Shown here: positions 8,357 to 16,578 of the stretch, in pieces | How the letters are laid out: every line of letters starts with the position of its first letter | How positions within the stretch are numbered: the stretch's first letter is position 1 | Assembly: GCF_009911265.1 (NCBI RefSeq) | Contig: NZ_QXXA01000014.1 | Location: 1-64,000 of the forward strand | Direction of reading: 5' to 3' | DNA from: Senegalia massiliensis | Lineage (GTDB): Bacteria > Bacillota > Clostridia > Tissierellales > SIT17 | DNA: 64,000 nt | The notes under the pieces: generated by a model | Database searches by the model: none | What the model saw: only the letters and a program-made list of their open reading frames with translations | Told to the model about the DNA's origin: nothing | Translations under genes and position numbers: made by a program

Positions 8357-9398
8357 TTATATTAACCATCAATTCTTTAAGTTGTCCCTTTATTCTATAT
8401 GGTACAGTTTTTAAATCTCTTATATTCTCTTTTCCTAAAAGAAGCATTATTACTTTAGATTTATATATTATATTTTCTAGATATTTATAAGCACTTTCAT
8501 GACCTCTTTCTTCTAATTCCCTTAAGATCGGGCCACTAATACCTACCATATTTGCTCCTATACTTAATGCTTTTATAACATCATTAGCAGTTCTCATACC
8601 TCCACTACATACAATATTTAAATCACTAGCTATATTTTTATTTTCTAAAAGACTAAGGGCTGTTGGTATTCCCCATTCAAATAATTCATCAAAATCGAAA
8701 TCTTCATTTCTTGCATTTTCAACTTTTATAAAATTGGTTCCTCCATGTCCACCTAAATCAATATATTTAACTCCTACATTATATAATCTTTTAGCTACAT
8801 CATTAGAAATTCCGAAGCCAACTTCTTTTACAATAACTGGCTTTTCTATGTTTTTTACTATCTTTTCTATTTTTTTTAAAACTCCTTTAAAATTTCTATC
8901 TCCTTCTGGCATGCAAATTTCTTGAGCAGGATTTATATGTATTTGAAGTGCATCTGAATGAATCATGTCAACAGCCTTTTTTGCTTCATCTACATCTACA
9001 AAAGCATTAACATTTGAAATAACAACTCCATCATTCAATATCTCTCTAACTATTTTAAAAGAGGATTCATAATCTTTATCTTTTATAGCAATAGTCTGAG
9101 AACCTACTGCCATAGGTATATTTAATCTTTTTGCTACTTTTGCAAGATTACTATTGATTTCTACTGCTCTATCAAATCCTCCTGTCATTGCATTTATCAT
9201 TATAGGAAAACTTATATTCTTACCTAAAAAATTATATTCTGTATTAATATCATTAAAATCTATTTCAGGTAAAGAATTATGTTCTAAATATATATCATTA
9301 AAATAATTATTACTTTCAAATTTATTTTTTAATACATGTTCTACATGATCTCTTTTTCTTGAACTTCTTATTTCAGCTTTTTCTTTCAAATCTTTCAA
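8349..9398 (-). CDS. fni: Type 2 isopentenyl-diphosphate delta-isomerase
   Basis: 349 residues. An FMN-dependent enzyme that interconverts IPP and DMAPP. Seen motifs are the N-terminal RKRDHVEH, MINAMTGG, AVGSQTIAI, QIHINPAQE, VKEVGFGIS, DLGGHGGTNF and the FMN-phosphate site CSGGMRTANDVIKAL. A TTG start is preferred because it lies behind GGAAGGA and no better ATG is nearby. It is the first gene of the mevalonate operon and overlaps mvk by 8 bases. Type 2 isomerases often accompany mevalonate pathway genes in Gram-positive bacteria. Confidence 0.95.
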   Translation of the reverse strand: MKDLKEKAEIRSSRKRDHVEHVLKNKFESNNYFNDIYLEHNSLPEIDFNDINTEYNFLGKNISFPIMINAMTGGFDRAVEINSNLAKVAKRLNIPMAVGSQTIAIKDKDYESSFKIVREILNDGVVISNVNAFVDVDEAKKAVDMIHSDALQIHINPAQEICMPEGDRNFKGVLKKIEKIVKNIEKPVIVKEVGFGISNDVAKRLYNVGVKYIDLGGHGGTNFIKVENARNEDFDFDELFEWGIPTALSLLENKNIASDLNIVCSGGMRTANDVIKALSIGANMVGISGPILRELEERGHESAYKYLENIIYKSKVIMLLLGKENIRDLKTVPYRIKGQLKELMVNINE

Positions 9399-9521
9399 GT
9401 CTATCTTCCTTCCAACATATAAGATATTACTATTATTCCCCTTTTTAATTGTTTTAATTATAAAAATAATATCATATTGATATTGTTTTGTAAATGATAG
9501 GAATTATCAACGAATACACAA

Positions 9522-10250
9522 TTATACTTTTCTATTATTTTCACTAATATCAATTTGAGATTCAATTTTATCATCATATTTATCAATGTATATTTTATTA
9601 TTTTCATCTATGGCAGAATAATATATTTCATCAATACGATTAATACCAAATGGTTTAATCATTTTCATTAAATCTTTTCCAGTCATCTTTCTTTCTCTAA
9701 GGTTTTCGTAAATGATTTGTCCTCCTATTATTATTTCAGTAAAAAGTGAATCTTTACTATTTGAAATTCCTAAATCTTCACGAGTAGCAGTTTTCTTGTC
9801 TGACTTTTTTATTACATTTAATTTTCCATTTATTTCTAATAATCCAAACTCTACATCCTCTATAGAAAATACATCCTTATCTCTTAATAAAAGATTCAAT
9901 TCATCTATACTATATCTAGCTCGTTTTAAATTATTCTCAAGTATTTGTCCTTCTTGAATAACTATTATAGGTTCTCCCTCAATAACTTTTCTAAATTGCC
10001 TTTTTTTAAGGGAAATATATGAAACTAAGCCAGTCAAAACACCAAATAATAACAATCCAATAAAATGTTGATAAGTATGTTGATTAACATCAGTAGCAAG
10101 AGTAGCAGCTATTGATCCAAATGTTATTCCATTAATATATTCAAAAAATGTAAGTTGAGCAACTTGTTGTCTTCCTAAAAGTCTTGTTATGAATAATATT
10201 GTAAAAAAAGCTAAAAATGTTTGTACTACTACCTCTAAAAATAATTTCAT
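9522..10250 (-). CDS. YetF/DUF421-family membrane protein
   Basis: 242 residues. Three N-terminal membrane segments lie within the first about 85 residues, followed by a cytoplasmic domain with the family pattern VIQEGQILENNLKRARYSIDELNLLLRDKDVFSIEDVEFGLLEINGKLNVI. The family (YetF, YdfR, YkjA and relatives of Bacillus) is widespread in spore-forming and related Bacillota; its biochemical role is not established. The gene is monocistronic here, 123 bases upstream of fni on the same strand. Confidence 0.88.
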   Translation of the reverse strand: MKLFLEVVVQTFLAFFTILFITRLLGRQQVAQLTFFEYINGITFGSIAATLATDVNQHTYQHFIGLLLFGVLTGLVSYISLKKRQFRKVIEGEPIIVIQEGQILENNLKRARYSIDELNLLLRDKDVFSIEDVEFGLLEINGKLNVIKKSDKKTATREDLGISNSKDSLFTEIIIGGQIIYENLRERKMTGKDLMKMIKPFGINRIDEIYYSAIDENNKIYIDKYDDKIESQIDISENNRKV

Positions 10251-10339
10251 GTTTTACCTCCGAAATAAATTTTATATTTGTATTTATTTTCTACAATATT
10301 GAGAATACTATACTTAAATATCTTTGTGAGGTGTATAAA

Positions 10340-10432
10340 TTGAATTTAATTTATGAAACTATTTTTACATTAGTATTTATAATATTTGGATTTATTCTTA
10401 TATATATTTTAGAAAAAAATGAATATATTTAA
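10340..10432 (+). CDS. Possible 30-residue single-span membrane peptide
   Basis: A TTG start follows GTGAGGTG at 7-base spacing. The peptide has one hydrophobic stretch (about 6-24) and ends in charged KNEYI. It is followed by a hairpin terminator at 10473-10516. No family is recognised. Support is the ribosome site, the membrane-segment shape and the terminator position; a chance open frame is still possible. Confidence 0.35.
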   Translation: MNLIYETIFTLVFIIFGFILIYILEKNEYI

Positions 10433-10472
10433 GTATGCTAAAAATAAAATTGACAACTAAATTTAATAATAA

Positions 10473-10516
10473 AAAATACCTACTTACAGTATCTAATTAC
10501 TGCAAATAGGTATTTT
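10473..10516. terminator. Bidirectional hairpin terminator
   Basis: AAAATACCTA pairs with TAGGTATTTT, and an inner CAGT/ACTG helix extends it. A-rich and T-rich flanks on both sides suit convergent transcripts: the small plus-strand frame and the minus-strand anti-sigma-like gene. Confidence 0.6.
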
Positions 10517-10520
10517 ATAC

Positions 10521-10967
10521 TTATTTAATCTCATTCCATATTTTTAAAAATTTATTTTCATTCATTTTAAAATATATATTCATATACCCATAATAGATAT
10601 ATCCACCTTTAATTAATGTTAAATTAACTTTAGATCCATCATTTAATTCAATTATTAAATTTCTATATTCCTCATTATTTCTAGAATTTCTTATTGGATC
10701 TGCATCTGATAAATCCTCTGATAATTGAATTTTAGTAATCTTTATACTTTCATTAGAAATATTATCATTTCGATTCCAGTTATTGTAAATATAAATAACT
10801 CCAATTAATACAATCATACTAGCAATTAGACTAATAGCTTTAAATTTATAGTTTTTTCTATTTTTATATCTTTCATTTTTAACCTTTAAAACACCCATTT
10901 TACTTCTCTCATGGAGTTCTTTAGGAATATTGATTTTATTTATTTCTTGCTTTATCTTATTATTCAT
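10521..10967 (-). CDS. Anti-sigma-factor-like membrane protein
   Basis: 148 residues from the ATG at 10967, chosen because it overlaps the stop of the sigma-factor remnant (ATGAATAA arrangement). The N-terminal 45 residues are basic and cytoplasmic, one membrane segment lies at about 46-62 (AISLIASMIVLIGVIYIY), and an extracytoplasmic domain of about 85 residues follows. This is the layout of ECF-type anti-sigma factors, and the coupling to an ECF sigma remnant supports the call. Sequence-level family membership is not clear. With its sigma partner broken, it may be non-functional or act on another sigma factor. Confidence 0.6.
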   Translation of the reverse strand: MNNKIKQEINKINIPKELHERSKMGVLKVKNERYKNRKNYKFKAISLIASMIVLIGVIYIYNNWNRNDNISNESIKITKIQLSEDLSDADPIRNSRNNEEYRNLIIELNDGSKVNLTLIKGGYIYYGYMNIYFKMNENKFLKIWNEIK

Positions 10968-11076
10968 TAATATCATCTCCCTTCGAGTATTCATATCTAA
11001 GTTTCTTTAATGCTCTATATAATATAGATTTTGCTGTTCCTAAAGGAATATCTAATACCTCTTGTTTTTTATCCTT
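10960..11076 (-). pseudogene. C-terminal remnant of an ECF sigma factor gene
   Basis: Read on the minus strand, 38 codons give KDKKQEVLDIPLGTAKSILY and continue RALKKLRYEYSKGDDINE before a TAA. This is the helix-turn-helix of sigma region 4 (the pattern PLGTAKS...RALKKL). Immediately upstream is an in-frame TAG, and no sigma region 2 can be found, so the 5' four-fifths of the gene is gone. The remnant still overlaps the start of the anti-sigma-like gene, as in intact sigma/anti-sigma operons. A deletion that ended near 11076 is the simplest explanation. Confidence 0.65.
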
Positions 11077-11132
11077 CTACTTATTAGACGACTATACCCT
11101 TAATTTGGCTTAAAACTTCTTCAAAAAATTAG

Positions 11133-11171
11133 AAAAAGTTAAGTAATTAGATTCTAATTACTTAACTTTTT
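11133..11171. terminator. Strong 18-bp hairpin with no obvious gene to terminate
   Basis: A perfect 18-bp stem (AAAAAGTTAAGTAATTAG at 11133-11150 with its complement at 11154-11171) around the loop ATT, followed by T residues on the plus strand. No intact plus-strand gene ends before it, and the minus-strand side faces the broken sigma gene. It is probably left over from a deleted gene. Confidence 0.6.
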
Positions 11172-11276
11172 TTAATTTAACTTTTATAAAAACTCATACA
11201 TTCTTTATTAATATGCATAGTTTTTTTTATATTACATAAAATACCCTTTGAAACTTATTTGAGGAGGGAATTTTTT

Positions 11277-11567
11277 ATGGAAGAGTTTCCAATTATTCAT
11301 ACAAATCTTTGGGATGCTATTATAGCAGTGCCTACAGTTGTAGTAGTTACACAAATTATTAAAATATTTTTTTCAATTAGAGGTATTTATATCCCATCAA
11401 TTGCAAATTTAATAGGACTTATAATATCAATCTTCTTTGCACATAAACAAGATTTAAGTGCTGGGATATTTATGGGTTTATTTTACGGAAATGCAGCTGT
11501 AGGTGTTTATTCTTCAATTAAAACAAATTGGAAATCTTATAAAAAAAGGCATATAAATAAATCATGA
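11277..11567 (+). CDS. Small holin-like membrane protein
   Basis: 96 residues from the ATG at 11277, behind GAGGAGG at the usual spacing. Two or three hydrophobic segments (about 10-30, 40-56 and 64-80) and a very basic C-terminus (SYKKRHINKS). This topology, with a short periplasmic linker and lysine-rich tail, resembles phage-type holins, but no diagnostic motif is visible and no lysin gene is adjacent. Its stop codon lies within the left arm of a long hairpin terminator. It is monocistronic. Function is unknown. Confidence 0.65.
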   Translation: MEEFPIIHTNLWDAIIAVPTVVVVTQIIKIFFSIRGIYIPSIANLIGLIISIFFAHKQDLSAGIFMGLFYGNAAVGVYSSIKTNWKSYKKRHINKS

Positions 11568-11602
11568 CCTTCATCATAGATATGATTTATTTATATGCTT
11601 TA
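11545..11602 (+). terminator. Terminator overlapping the stop codon of the holin-like gene
   Basis: A 17-bp stem (11549-11565 with 11582-11598), extended by wobble pairs on either side, with loop 11566-11581. The stop codon is inside the left arm. Confidence 0.7.
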
Positions 11603-11651
11603 TATTTTAATCTAAATACTCAAATGTAGTTTTCTAAACAACATATGAATA

Positions 11652-11861
11652 TTAATTATTAATTTTTATAAACTTAGGAACTATATAAATTAATATTGCT
11701 GAAATAATAGAAATAGCTGCAAGTAATAATCCTATTGGAATAAGAAAAAAGGGTTCAGATAATGTACCATCTGACAAAACAGTAGATCCAATTATATTAT
11801 ATCCCATCAAGCATATAAAGCTCATAATCCCTAAAATAATACTAAATAAATATTTTTTCAT
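11652..11861 (-). CDS. DUF3955-family two-helix membrane protein (copy 1)
   Basis: 69 residues with two membrane segments (about 5-24 and 40-62) separated by the conserved loop GSTVLSDGTLSEPFFLIPIG, the hallmark of DUF3955 proteins. It is the last gene of a three-gene operon (DUF2975, small HTH, DUF3955), starting 2 bases after the HTH gene. A close paralogue lies at 43375-43596. Function is unknown. Confidence 0.85.
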   Translation of the reverse strand: MKKYLFSIILGIMSFICLMGYNIIGSTVLSDGTLSEPFFLIPIGLLLAAISIISAILIYIVPKFIKINN

Positions 11862-11863
11862 TT

Positions 11864-12082
11864 TTATTCCTCCTCATTTAAATCTTTATATTCTAATATA
11901 TCTCCTGGTTGACAATCTAACGCTTTACATATTGCATCTAAAGTAGTCAATCTTACAGCCTTAGCTTTTCCATTTTTAAGAATAGAAATATTAGATATAG
12001 TTATACCTACTCTTTCAGATAATTCTGTAACACTCATCTTCCTTTTTGCTAACATTATGTCAATATTAATTATAATAGCCAT
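11864..12082 (-). CDS. YozG-type helix-turn-helix regulator
   Basis: 72 residues, essentially one Cro/C1-type HTH (MSVTELSERVGITISNISIL...LDAICKALDCQPGDILEY). It belongs to the short YozG-like group usually encoded next to a DUF2975 membrane protein, exactly as here (9 bases after the DUF2975 gene). It probably regulates its own operon. This matches the known pairing and gives no hint of substrate. Confidence 0.9.
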   Translation of the reverse strand: MAIIINIDIMLAKRKMSVTELSERVGITISNISILKNGKAKAVRLTTLDAICKALDCQPGDILEYKDLNEEE

Positions 12083-12091
12083 ATAATCACC

Positions 12092-12568
12092 TTATATTGT
12101 AAAATCATTTTCATTTTTTATCTCAACTACTTTCCTGAGTAATTCTTTAAGTATTGCTGAAAATATTGCAATAATAAATGAAGCAAATATAATTAAAATT
12201 CCAAATAATAAAACTTCAAGTTGAATTGCATTGTTAATACTTATAAAAATCATACCAATAATATATATAACTATAACTAATACAGCATATACATTTATTG
12301 CTCCTAAAGACTTACAAGCCTTCTTAGTAAATGCACTATTTCCTTGTATTAATTTAAGAAGCTTAAAAGTATGGAAAATACCCATATAAAAAGGTATACC
12401 TGTAATATAAATCCCAAAAAGTAATGGATATCTTAGGTATGCATATTCAGGATTTAATATTGCTAACCTCCTTGATACATTAGGTAGCCAAAATATAAAA
12501 AGTAATAATACAGCTACTCCAATTAAAATAATAGATATTTTAAAAGCATTAACCATCCATGTTCTCAT
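12092..12568 (-). CDS. DUF2975-family membrane protein
   Basis: 158 residues from the ATG at 12568, behind GGTGAT; an in-frame TTG 15 bases earlier would overlap this ribosome site. Four membrane segments (about 8-30, 44-66, 90-112 and 120-142) and the conserved NPEYAYLRYPLLFGIYITGIPF region. First gene of the DUF2975/HTH/DUF3955 operon. Its function is unknown; the conserved pairing with a YozG-type regulator suggests a membrane component of a small regulatory or immunity unit. Confidence 0.85.
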   Translation of the reverse strand: MRTWMVNAFKISIILIGVAVLLLFIFWLPNVSRRLAILNPEYAYLRYPLLFGIYITGIPFYMGIFHTFKLLKLIQGNSAFTKKACKSLGAINVYAVLVIVIYIIGMIFISINNAIQLEVLLFGILIIFASFIIAIFSAILKELLRKVVEIKNENDFTI

Positions 12569-12900
12569 ATCATCACCATCCAATTATATTATAATTCCAA
12601 CCTTATCATATATCAACATTAATTTGTTGTTTTACGATAAAATAATGTTGGCATATAATAATCAAAATATTTGTTTTATAACCAAATCTAAACTATAATA
12701 ATTTCAATTATGATTATTTTAACTAAATATTCCAATAAAAAAAGAAAGTATTCAAAGCCTAAGCCATGATCCTTCCTACTATTTATAATTTACTTAATTA
12801 ATTTCTTAATAATAACTTCCATATAATTATCTCATATTTTGCTATATTATGATACAATATTCTATAGGTTTAAAATATAATATACGTATAGGAGATTTTC
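12569..12900. other. Intergenic region between divergent genes
   Basis: 332 AT-rich bases with the promoters of the divergent DUF2975 operon and AEC transporter gene. No coding frame, repeat or RNA was recognised. A ribosome site GGAGA lies just before the AEC start. Confidence 0.5.
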
Positions 12901-13863
12901 ATGGATATCTTTTTTCACATTTTAATAAATAATATAATACCAATATTTTTTCTAATTACAATAGGATATATATTAAATAAAATTTTTGATTTAGATATGT
13001 ATACTTTAAGCAAGCTAAATTTCTATGTTTTTGTTCCAGCTTTTCTTTTAGTAAATATTTATACTACAGATTTAGATTCTAGATTTTTAAAGGTTTTTTT
13101 ATTTGGTATTTTATTAGTTGCTTTAAATTATATACTAGGAATATTAATTTCATTATTATTAGGATATAGTAACTCTTTAAAAAATGCATTTATTAACTCT
13201 ATAACTTTTATAAATTCTGGTAATATAGGAATACCTTTAATCACTTTAATTTTTAGTAATGAAATTTTCATTGTAAATGGTACTAATCCTTATATTGATA
13301 TAGCACTTACTAGTCATATAATAATATATATAACTCAAAATATTTTTACAAATACACTCGGATTTTATAATGCTAGTAGAGGAAGTACTGATTGGAAGAA
13401 TTCTTTAAAAAGTATATTTAAAATTCCTGTTATCTATATAATTATATTAGCTATTTTACTAAAATTCATTCCATATGACATGACTCAAAACCCTATTTGG
13501 ACTGGTCTTTCATATGCAAAACAAGGAATGATATCATTTGCTTTATTAGTACTAGGTATTCAGTTATCTAAAACTCCAATATTCTTTAAAAATAATGTGG
13601 TTTATCTATCAAATTTTATTAGACTTTTAGGTGGTCCTTTTATAGCTTTTATACTAATTAAAACTTTAAATATAAATACTATAATGGCTCAAACTCTTAT
13701 GGTATCATCTAGTTTGCCTACTGCTGTAAATACTGCTTTAATAGCTGTAGAACATAATAATGAACCAGAATTTGCTTCTCAAGTTGTTATGACATCTACT
13801 ATTTTTAGTGTAATAACATTGTCATTTATAGTTTCACTATCAAGAATAATATTTCCATTATAA
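12901..13863 (+). CDS. AEC-family (auxin efflux carrier type) transporter
   Basis: 320 residues with about ten hydrophobic segments arranged as two five-helix halves. The NSGNIGIPL sequence in helix 4 and the C-terminal half VMVSSSLPTAVNTALIAVEHNNEPEFASQVVMTST are typical of the AEC family, whose bacterial members export or exchange carboxylates such as malate or other weak acids. Substrate cannot be read from the sequence. It is monocistronic and ends in a strong bidirectional terminator. Confidence 0.9.
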   Translation: MDIFFHILINNIIPIFFLITIGYILNKIFDLDMYTLSKLNFYVFVPAFLLVNIYTTDLDSRFLKVFLFGILLVALNYILGILISLLLGYSNSLKNAFINSITFINSGNIGIPLITLIFSNEIFIVNGTNPYIDIALTSHIIIYITQNIFTNTLGFYNASRGSTDWKNSLKSIFKIPVIYIIILAILLKFIPYDMTQNPIWTGLSYAKQGMISFALLVLGIQLSKTPIFFKNNVVYLSNFIRLLGGPFIAFILIKTLNINTIMAQTLMVSSSLPTAVNTALIAVEHNNEPEFASQVVMTSTIFSVITLSFIVSLSRIIFPL

Positions 13864-13905
13864 AAGATATAAAAAAGTGCTTCTAAAGCACTTTTTTATA
13901 TCTTT
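13863..13905. terminator. Bidirectional terminator between convergent AEC and ZIP genes
   Basis: A perfect 20-bp stem (13863-13882 with 13886-13905) around loop CTA, with A and T tracts in both arms. Confidence 0.85.
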
Positions 13906-13914
13906 ATTTTTATA

Positions 13915-14727
13915 TTATGAAGTTAAAAGTAAGCTTAATGCCATTACACCCATTCCACCTATAAGTCCATATATTGCAATATGATGCTCACCATACTTTT
14001 CAGCTGTAGGTAACAATTCATCTAATGATATGTATACCATAATTCCTGCAACACTAGCAAATACTATTCCAAACATAGCATCAGTAAATATATTCATAAG
14101 TATAAAATATCCTACAATTGCTCCTATAGGTTCTGATAATCCTGAAAGAAAAGAATATTTAAATGCTTTTTTTCTATCACCTGTAGAAAAATAAATTGGT
14201 ACTGATACAGCTATTCCTTCTGGTATATTATGTATAGCTATTGCTATAGCAATACTAATTCCAAGGGCCGGATCTTGAATAGCCCCAATAAAAGTTGCAA
14301 GTCCTTCAGGAAAGTTATGTATAGCTATTGCAAGAGCAGAAAACAATCCCATTCTAAGTAAAGCCGGATCACTCACATCTTTTTCTTTCATATCTTTTAC
14401 ATCTCGCATTTCATGAGGATTTTCAGAGTTTGGTACAAATTTATCTATTAATGCGATAACAGCAATTCCCGCAAAAAAAGAAATTGTAGTAATCCAATAT
14501 CCTTTACTAGCCCCATAAACAGCCTCTAATGAATCTCTTGCCTTTACAAATATTTCAATCATTGAAACATATATCATAACTCCTGCAGAAAATCCTAAAG
14601 CCCCTGATAAAAATTTCTTATTTGTTTGCTTAGTATAAAATGCTAAAATACTTCCTATACCTGTTGATAAGCCAGCAAAAAGTGTTAATCCAAAAGCAAA
14701 TAATATATTGTTTATATTCGTATCCAT
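13915..14727 (-). CDS. zupT: ZIP-family metal transporter (ZupT-like)
   Basis: 270 residues, about eight membrane segments. The metal-binding helices carry HNFPEGLATF and HNIPEGIAVS, the two ZupT-type motifs, and a short histidine-poor cytoplasmic loop separates helices 3 and 4. The family imports Zn2+ and other divalent metals with broad specificity. It is monocistronic; no Zur-type operator was identified by eye. Confidence 0.92.
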   Translation of the reverse strand: MDTNINNILFAFGLTLFAGLSTGIGSILAFYTKQTNKKFLSGALGFSAGVMIYVSMIEIFVKARDSLEAVYGASKGYWITTISFFAGIAVIALIDKFVPNSENPHEMRDVKDMKEKDVSDPALLRMGLFSALAIAIHNFPEGLATFIGAIQDPALGISIAIAIAIHNIPEGIAVSVPIYFSTGDRKKAFKYSFLSGLSEPIGAIVGYFILMNIFTDAMFGIVFASVAGIMVYISLDELLPTAEKYGEHHIAIYGLIGGMGVMALSLLLTS

Positions 14728-14767
14728 ATCTTACTCCTTTATTAATTTTTCACTATAAAATTTTCAC

Positions 14768-15592
14768 TTATTTTAATTGCAGAATTGCAGCTTGACTACC
14801 TCTTTTTCCTTCATGTCCTCTATGTGAAAAAAATAAATCTTTATTTTCCATAGTGCATATATTAGATAATTTTATATTTTCTTCTTTTACTCCTTTATTA
14901 ATCAATAAAGCTTTATTAATCCTTGGAATATCAGGATAATATTTATTTTTTTTATTATTAAAACTAATATATGATGATGTATCTATTGACATATTATTAA
15001 ATTCATTCTTAACATCTTCATCAATCTCATAACATTTATCACATATTGATGGGCCAATTACAACAATTAAATCTTCAGAGTTTGTATCAAATTCTAAGGA
15101 CATCTTTTCTACCATTTCACCTGAAATTTCCATTGTTGTACCTTTCCAACCTGCATGTGCTAATCCTATAACTTTATTTTTAGGATCATAAAAATAAATA
15201 GGGGAACAATCTGCATGAAGTGTTACAAGTGCTATTTCAGCAGTATTTGTAATAAGGCCATCAATATCTTGATAATCCTTATTTCTAACTATCCCCTTTC
15301 CTTTATCTTTCTCTTTAACTACTTTAATATTATTATGATGATATTGAGATGAAATAACTATATTTTTATAATTAATATCTAAATATCTTGAAAAAATTTT
15401 ATAATTTTCTAATACATTTTGTTGATTATCACCAATTTCAAATCCTAAATTCATACTTTCATAAATTCCTTTACTTACTCCACCATCTCTTGTACTAAAT
15501 GCTGCAATAATATCATCCATATATTTATCAAATATAGGAAACTTAACAATTTTCAAGCTTTCATTTTCTTCAATATAAGCATTACTTTTCAT
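14768..15592 (-). CDS. pgeF: Peptidoglycan editing factor PgeF (laccase-domain protein)
   Basis: 274 residues. The Cu-oxidase_4 fold is marked by AAFSTRDGGVSKGIYESMNLG near the N-terminus, TLHADCSPIYFYDPKNKVIGLAHAGWKGT (His and Cys ligands), GPSICDKCYEIDEDV and the C-terminal SHRGHEGKRGSQAAI. PgeF (YlmD/YfiH) removes L-Ser mis-incorporated in place of L-Ala in muropeptide precursors, and the family was earlier called polyphenol oxidase. It is in the same direction as the LysR gene and starts 11 bases after its stop. Confidence 0.93.
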   Translation of the reverse strand: MKSNAYIEENESLKIVKFPIFDKYMDDIIAAFSTRDGGVSKGIYESMNLGFEIGDNQQNVLENYKIFSRYLDINYKNIVISSQYHHNNIKVVKEKDKGKGIVRNKDYQDIDGLITNTAEIALVTLHADCSPIYFYDPKNKVIGLAHAGWKGTTMEISGEMVEKMSLEFDTNSEDLIVVIGPSICDKCYEIDEDVKNEFNNMSIDTSSYISFNNKKNKYYPDIPRINKALLINKGVKEENIKLSNICTMENKDLFFSHRGHEGKRGSQAAILQLK

Positions 15593-15603
15593 GTAATTCT
15601 CCT

Positions 15604-16473
15604 TTACTTTTGATTTATACCCATTTTATTTTCAAATAAAGAAATTATTTCTTTTGCATCTGTATTCTTAAGATATACATAATTAAATTCCCTAGTAATA
15701 GTATTATTATCAATTGTAAAATATGATAAATTACTGTCACTATTTGCTACTGACTCGTATACAAATGATATGCTTTTTTCAGCCAATAAAAGTTTTTTTA
15801 TGATTTCAAAACTACTAATGCATATTTTTTTCTTAAAAGAATCCAATGTAAAATTATTTTCATAAAGAATTTGTTCAAAAATTTCTCTTGTTCCTGACCC
15901 TTTCTCACGGACAATTAAAGTTTCTTTAAATATATCTTCAAAAGATACATTCTTTTGTGCAAAAGGATGATTTTTGCTACAAATCCCAACAAAAGGCTCT
16001 TCTTTATATAAAGCATAATTATACTTTTCTTTATCAAAAAAACCTTCTATTATAGCAAAGTCAAGTTTATTATGTTCAAGTAGAAATAATAAATGCTCTG
16101 TATTATCTACAATTAAGTTCAATGTATAATTATCAGTGTCAAAAAAACTCTTAACATTTTCAGCAATTACATATTCACCAATTGTTTTCGTTGCACCAAT
16201 ACGCAATTCTATTAAAGGTTTTTCCTTAATTTGATTTTTCAAAACATCTTCATTATATTTAGCAGAACGTGCATAAGATTCAAGCTTATATGCTTCTTTT
16301 GTTTTTTTTAATATTTTACCATCATAAGTAAATAGTTTACATCCATATTCATTCTCCAAAAAATGAATATGGTGTGTTACTGCTGGCTGTGTCATATGTA
16401 GTAGTTCTGCTGTTTTATGATAATTCATAGTATCACATAGTTTTAAAAATGTATGAATTCGATAATCTAGCAT
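15604..16473 (-). CDS. LysR-family regulator (YeiE/CysL-like)
   Basis: 289 residues. The N-terminal HTH reads FLKLCDTMNYHKTAELLHMTQPAVTHHIHFLE, followed by a typical LysR co-inducer domain with LRIGATKTIGEYVIAENV and REKGSGTREIFEQIL. It is divergent from a YeiH-type transporter gene 105 bases away. In several bacteria, LysR proteins of the YeiE/CysL type control the adjacent yeiH gene, so it most likely regulates that transporter and itself. Confidence 0.9.
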   Translation of the reverse strand: MLDYRIHTFLKLCDTMNYHKTAELLHMTQPAVTHHIHFLENEYGCKLFTYDGKILKKTKEAYKLESYARSAKYNEDVLKNQIKEKPLIELRIGATKTIGEYVIAENVKSFFDTDNYTLNLIVDNTEHLLFLLEHNKLDFAIIEGFFDKEKYNYALYKEEPFVGICSKNHPFAQKNVSFEDIFKETLIVREKGSGTREIFEQILYENNFTLDSFKKKICISSFEIIKKLLLAEKSISFVYESVANSDSNLSYFTIDNNTITREFNYVYLKNTDAKEIISLFENKMGINQK

Positions 16474-16578
16474 AATTCCTCCAATAAATATTTATTATCA
16501 ATAAATAATATTTGATAATTAGATTTTATCACTTAGTGATGATAGAATCAATATGTCAGAAGAAAAGGAGGACTTATA

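Noticed and set aside
10217-10432. Full 71-codon plus-strand frame starting at 10217
   Set aside because: Its first 41 codons lie over the start region and upstream sequence of the DUF421 gene. Only the part from the TTG at 10340 has a ribosome site.
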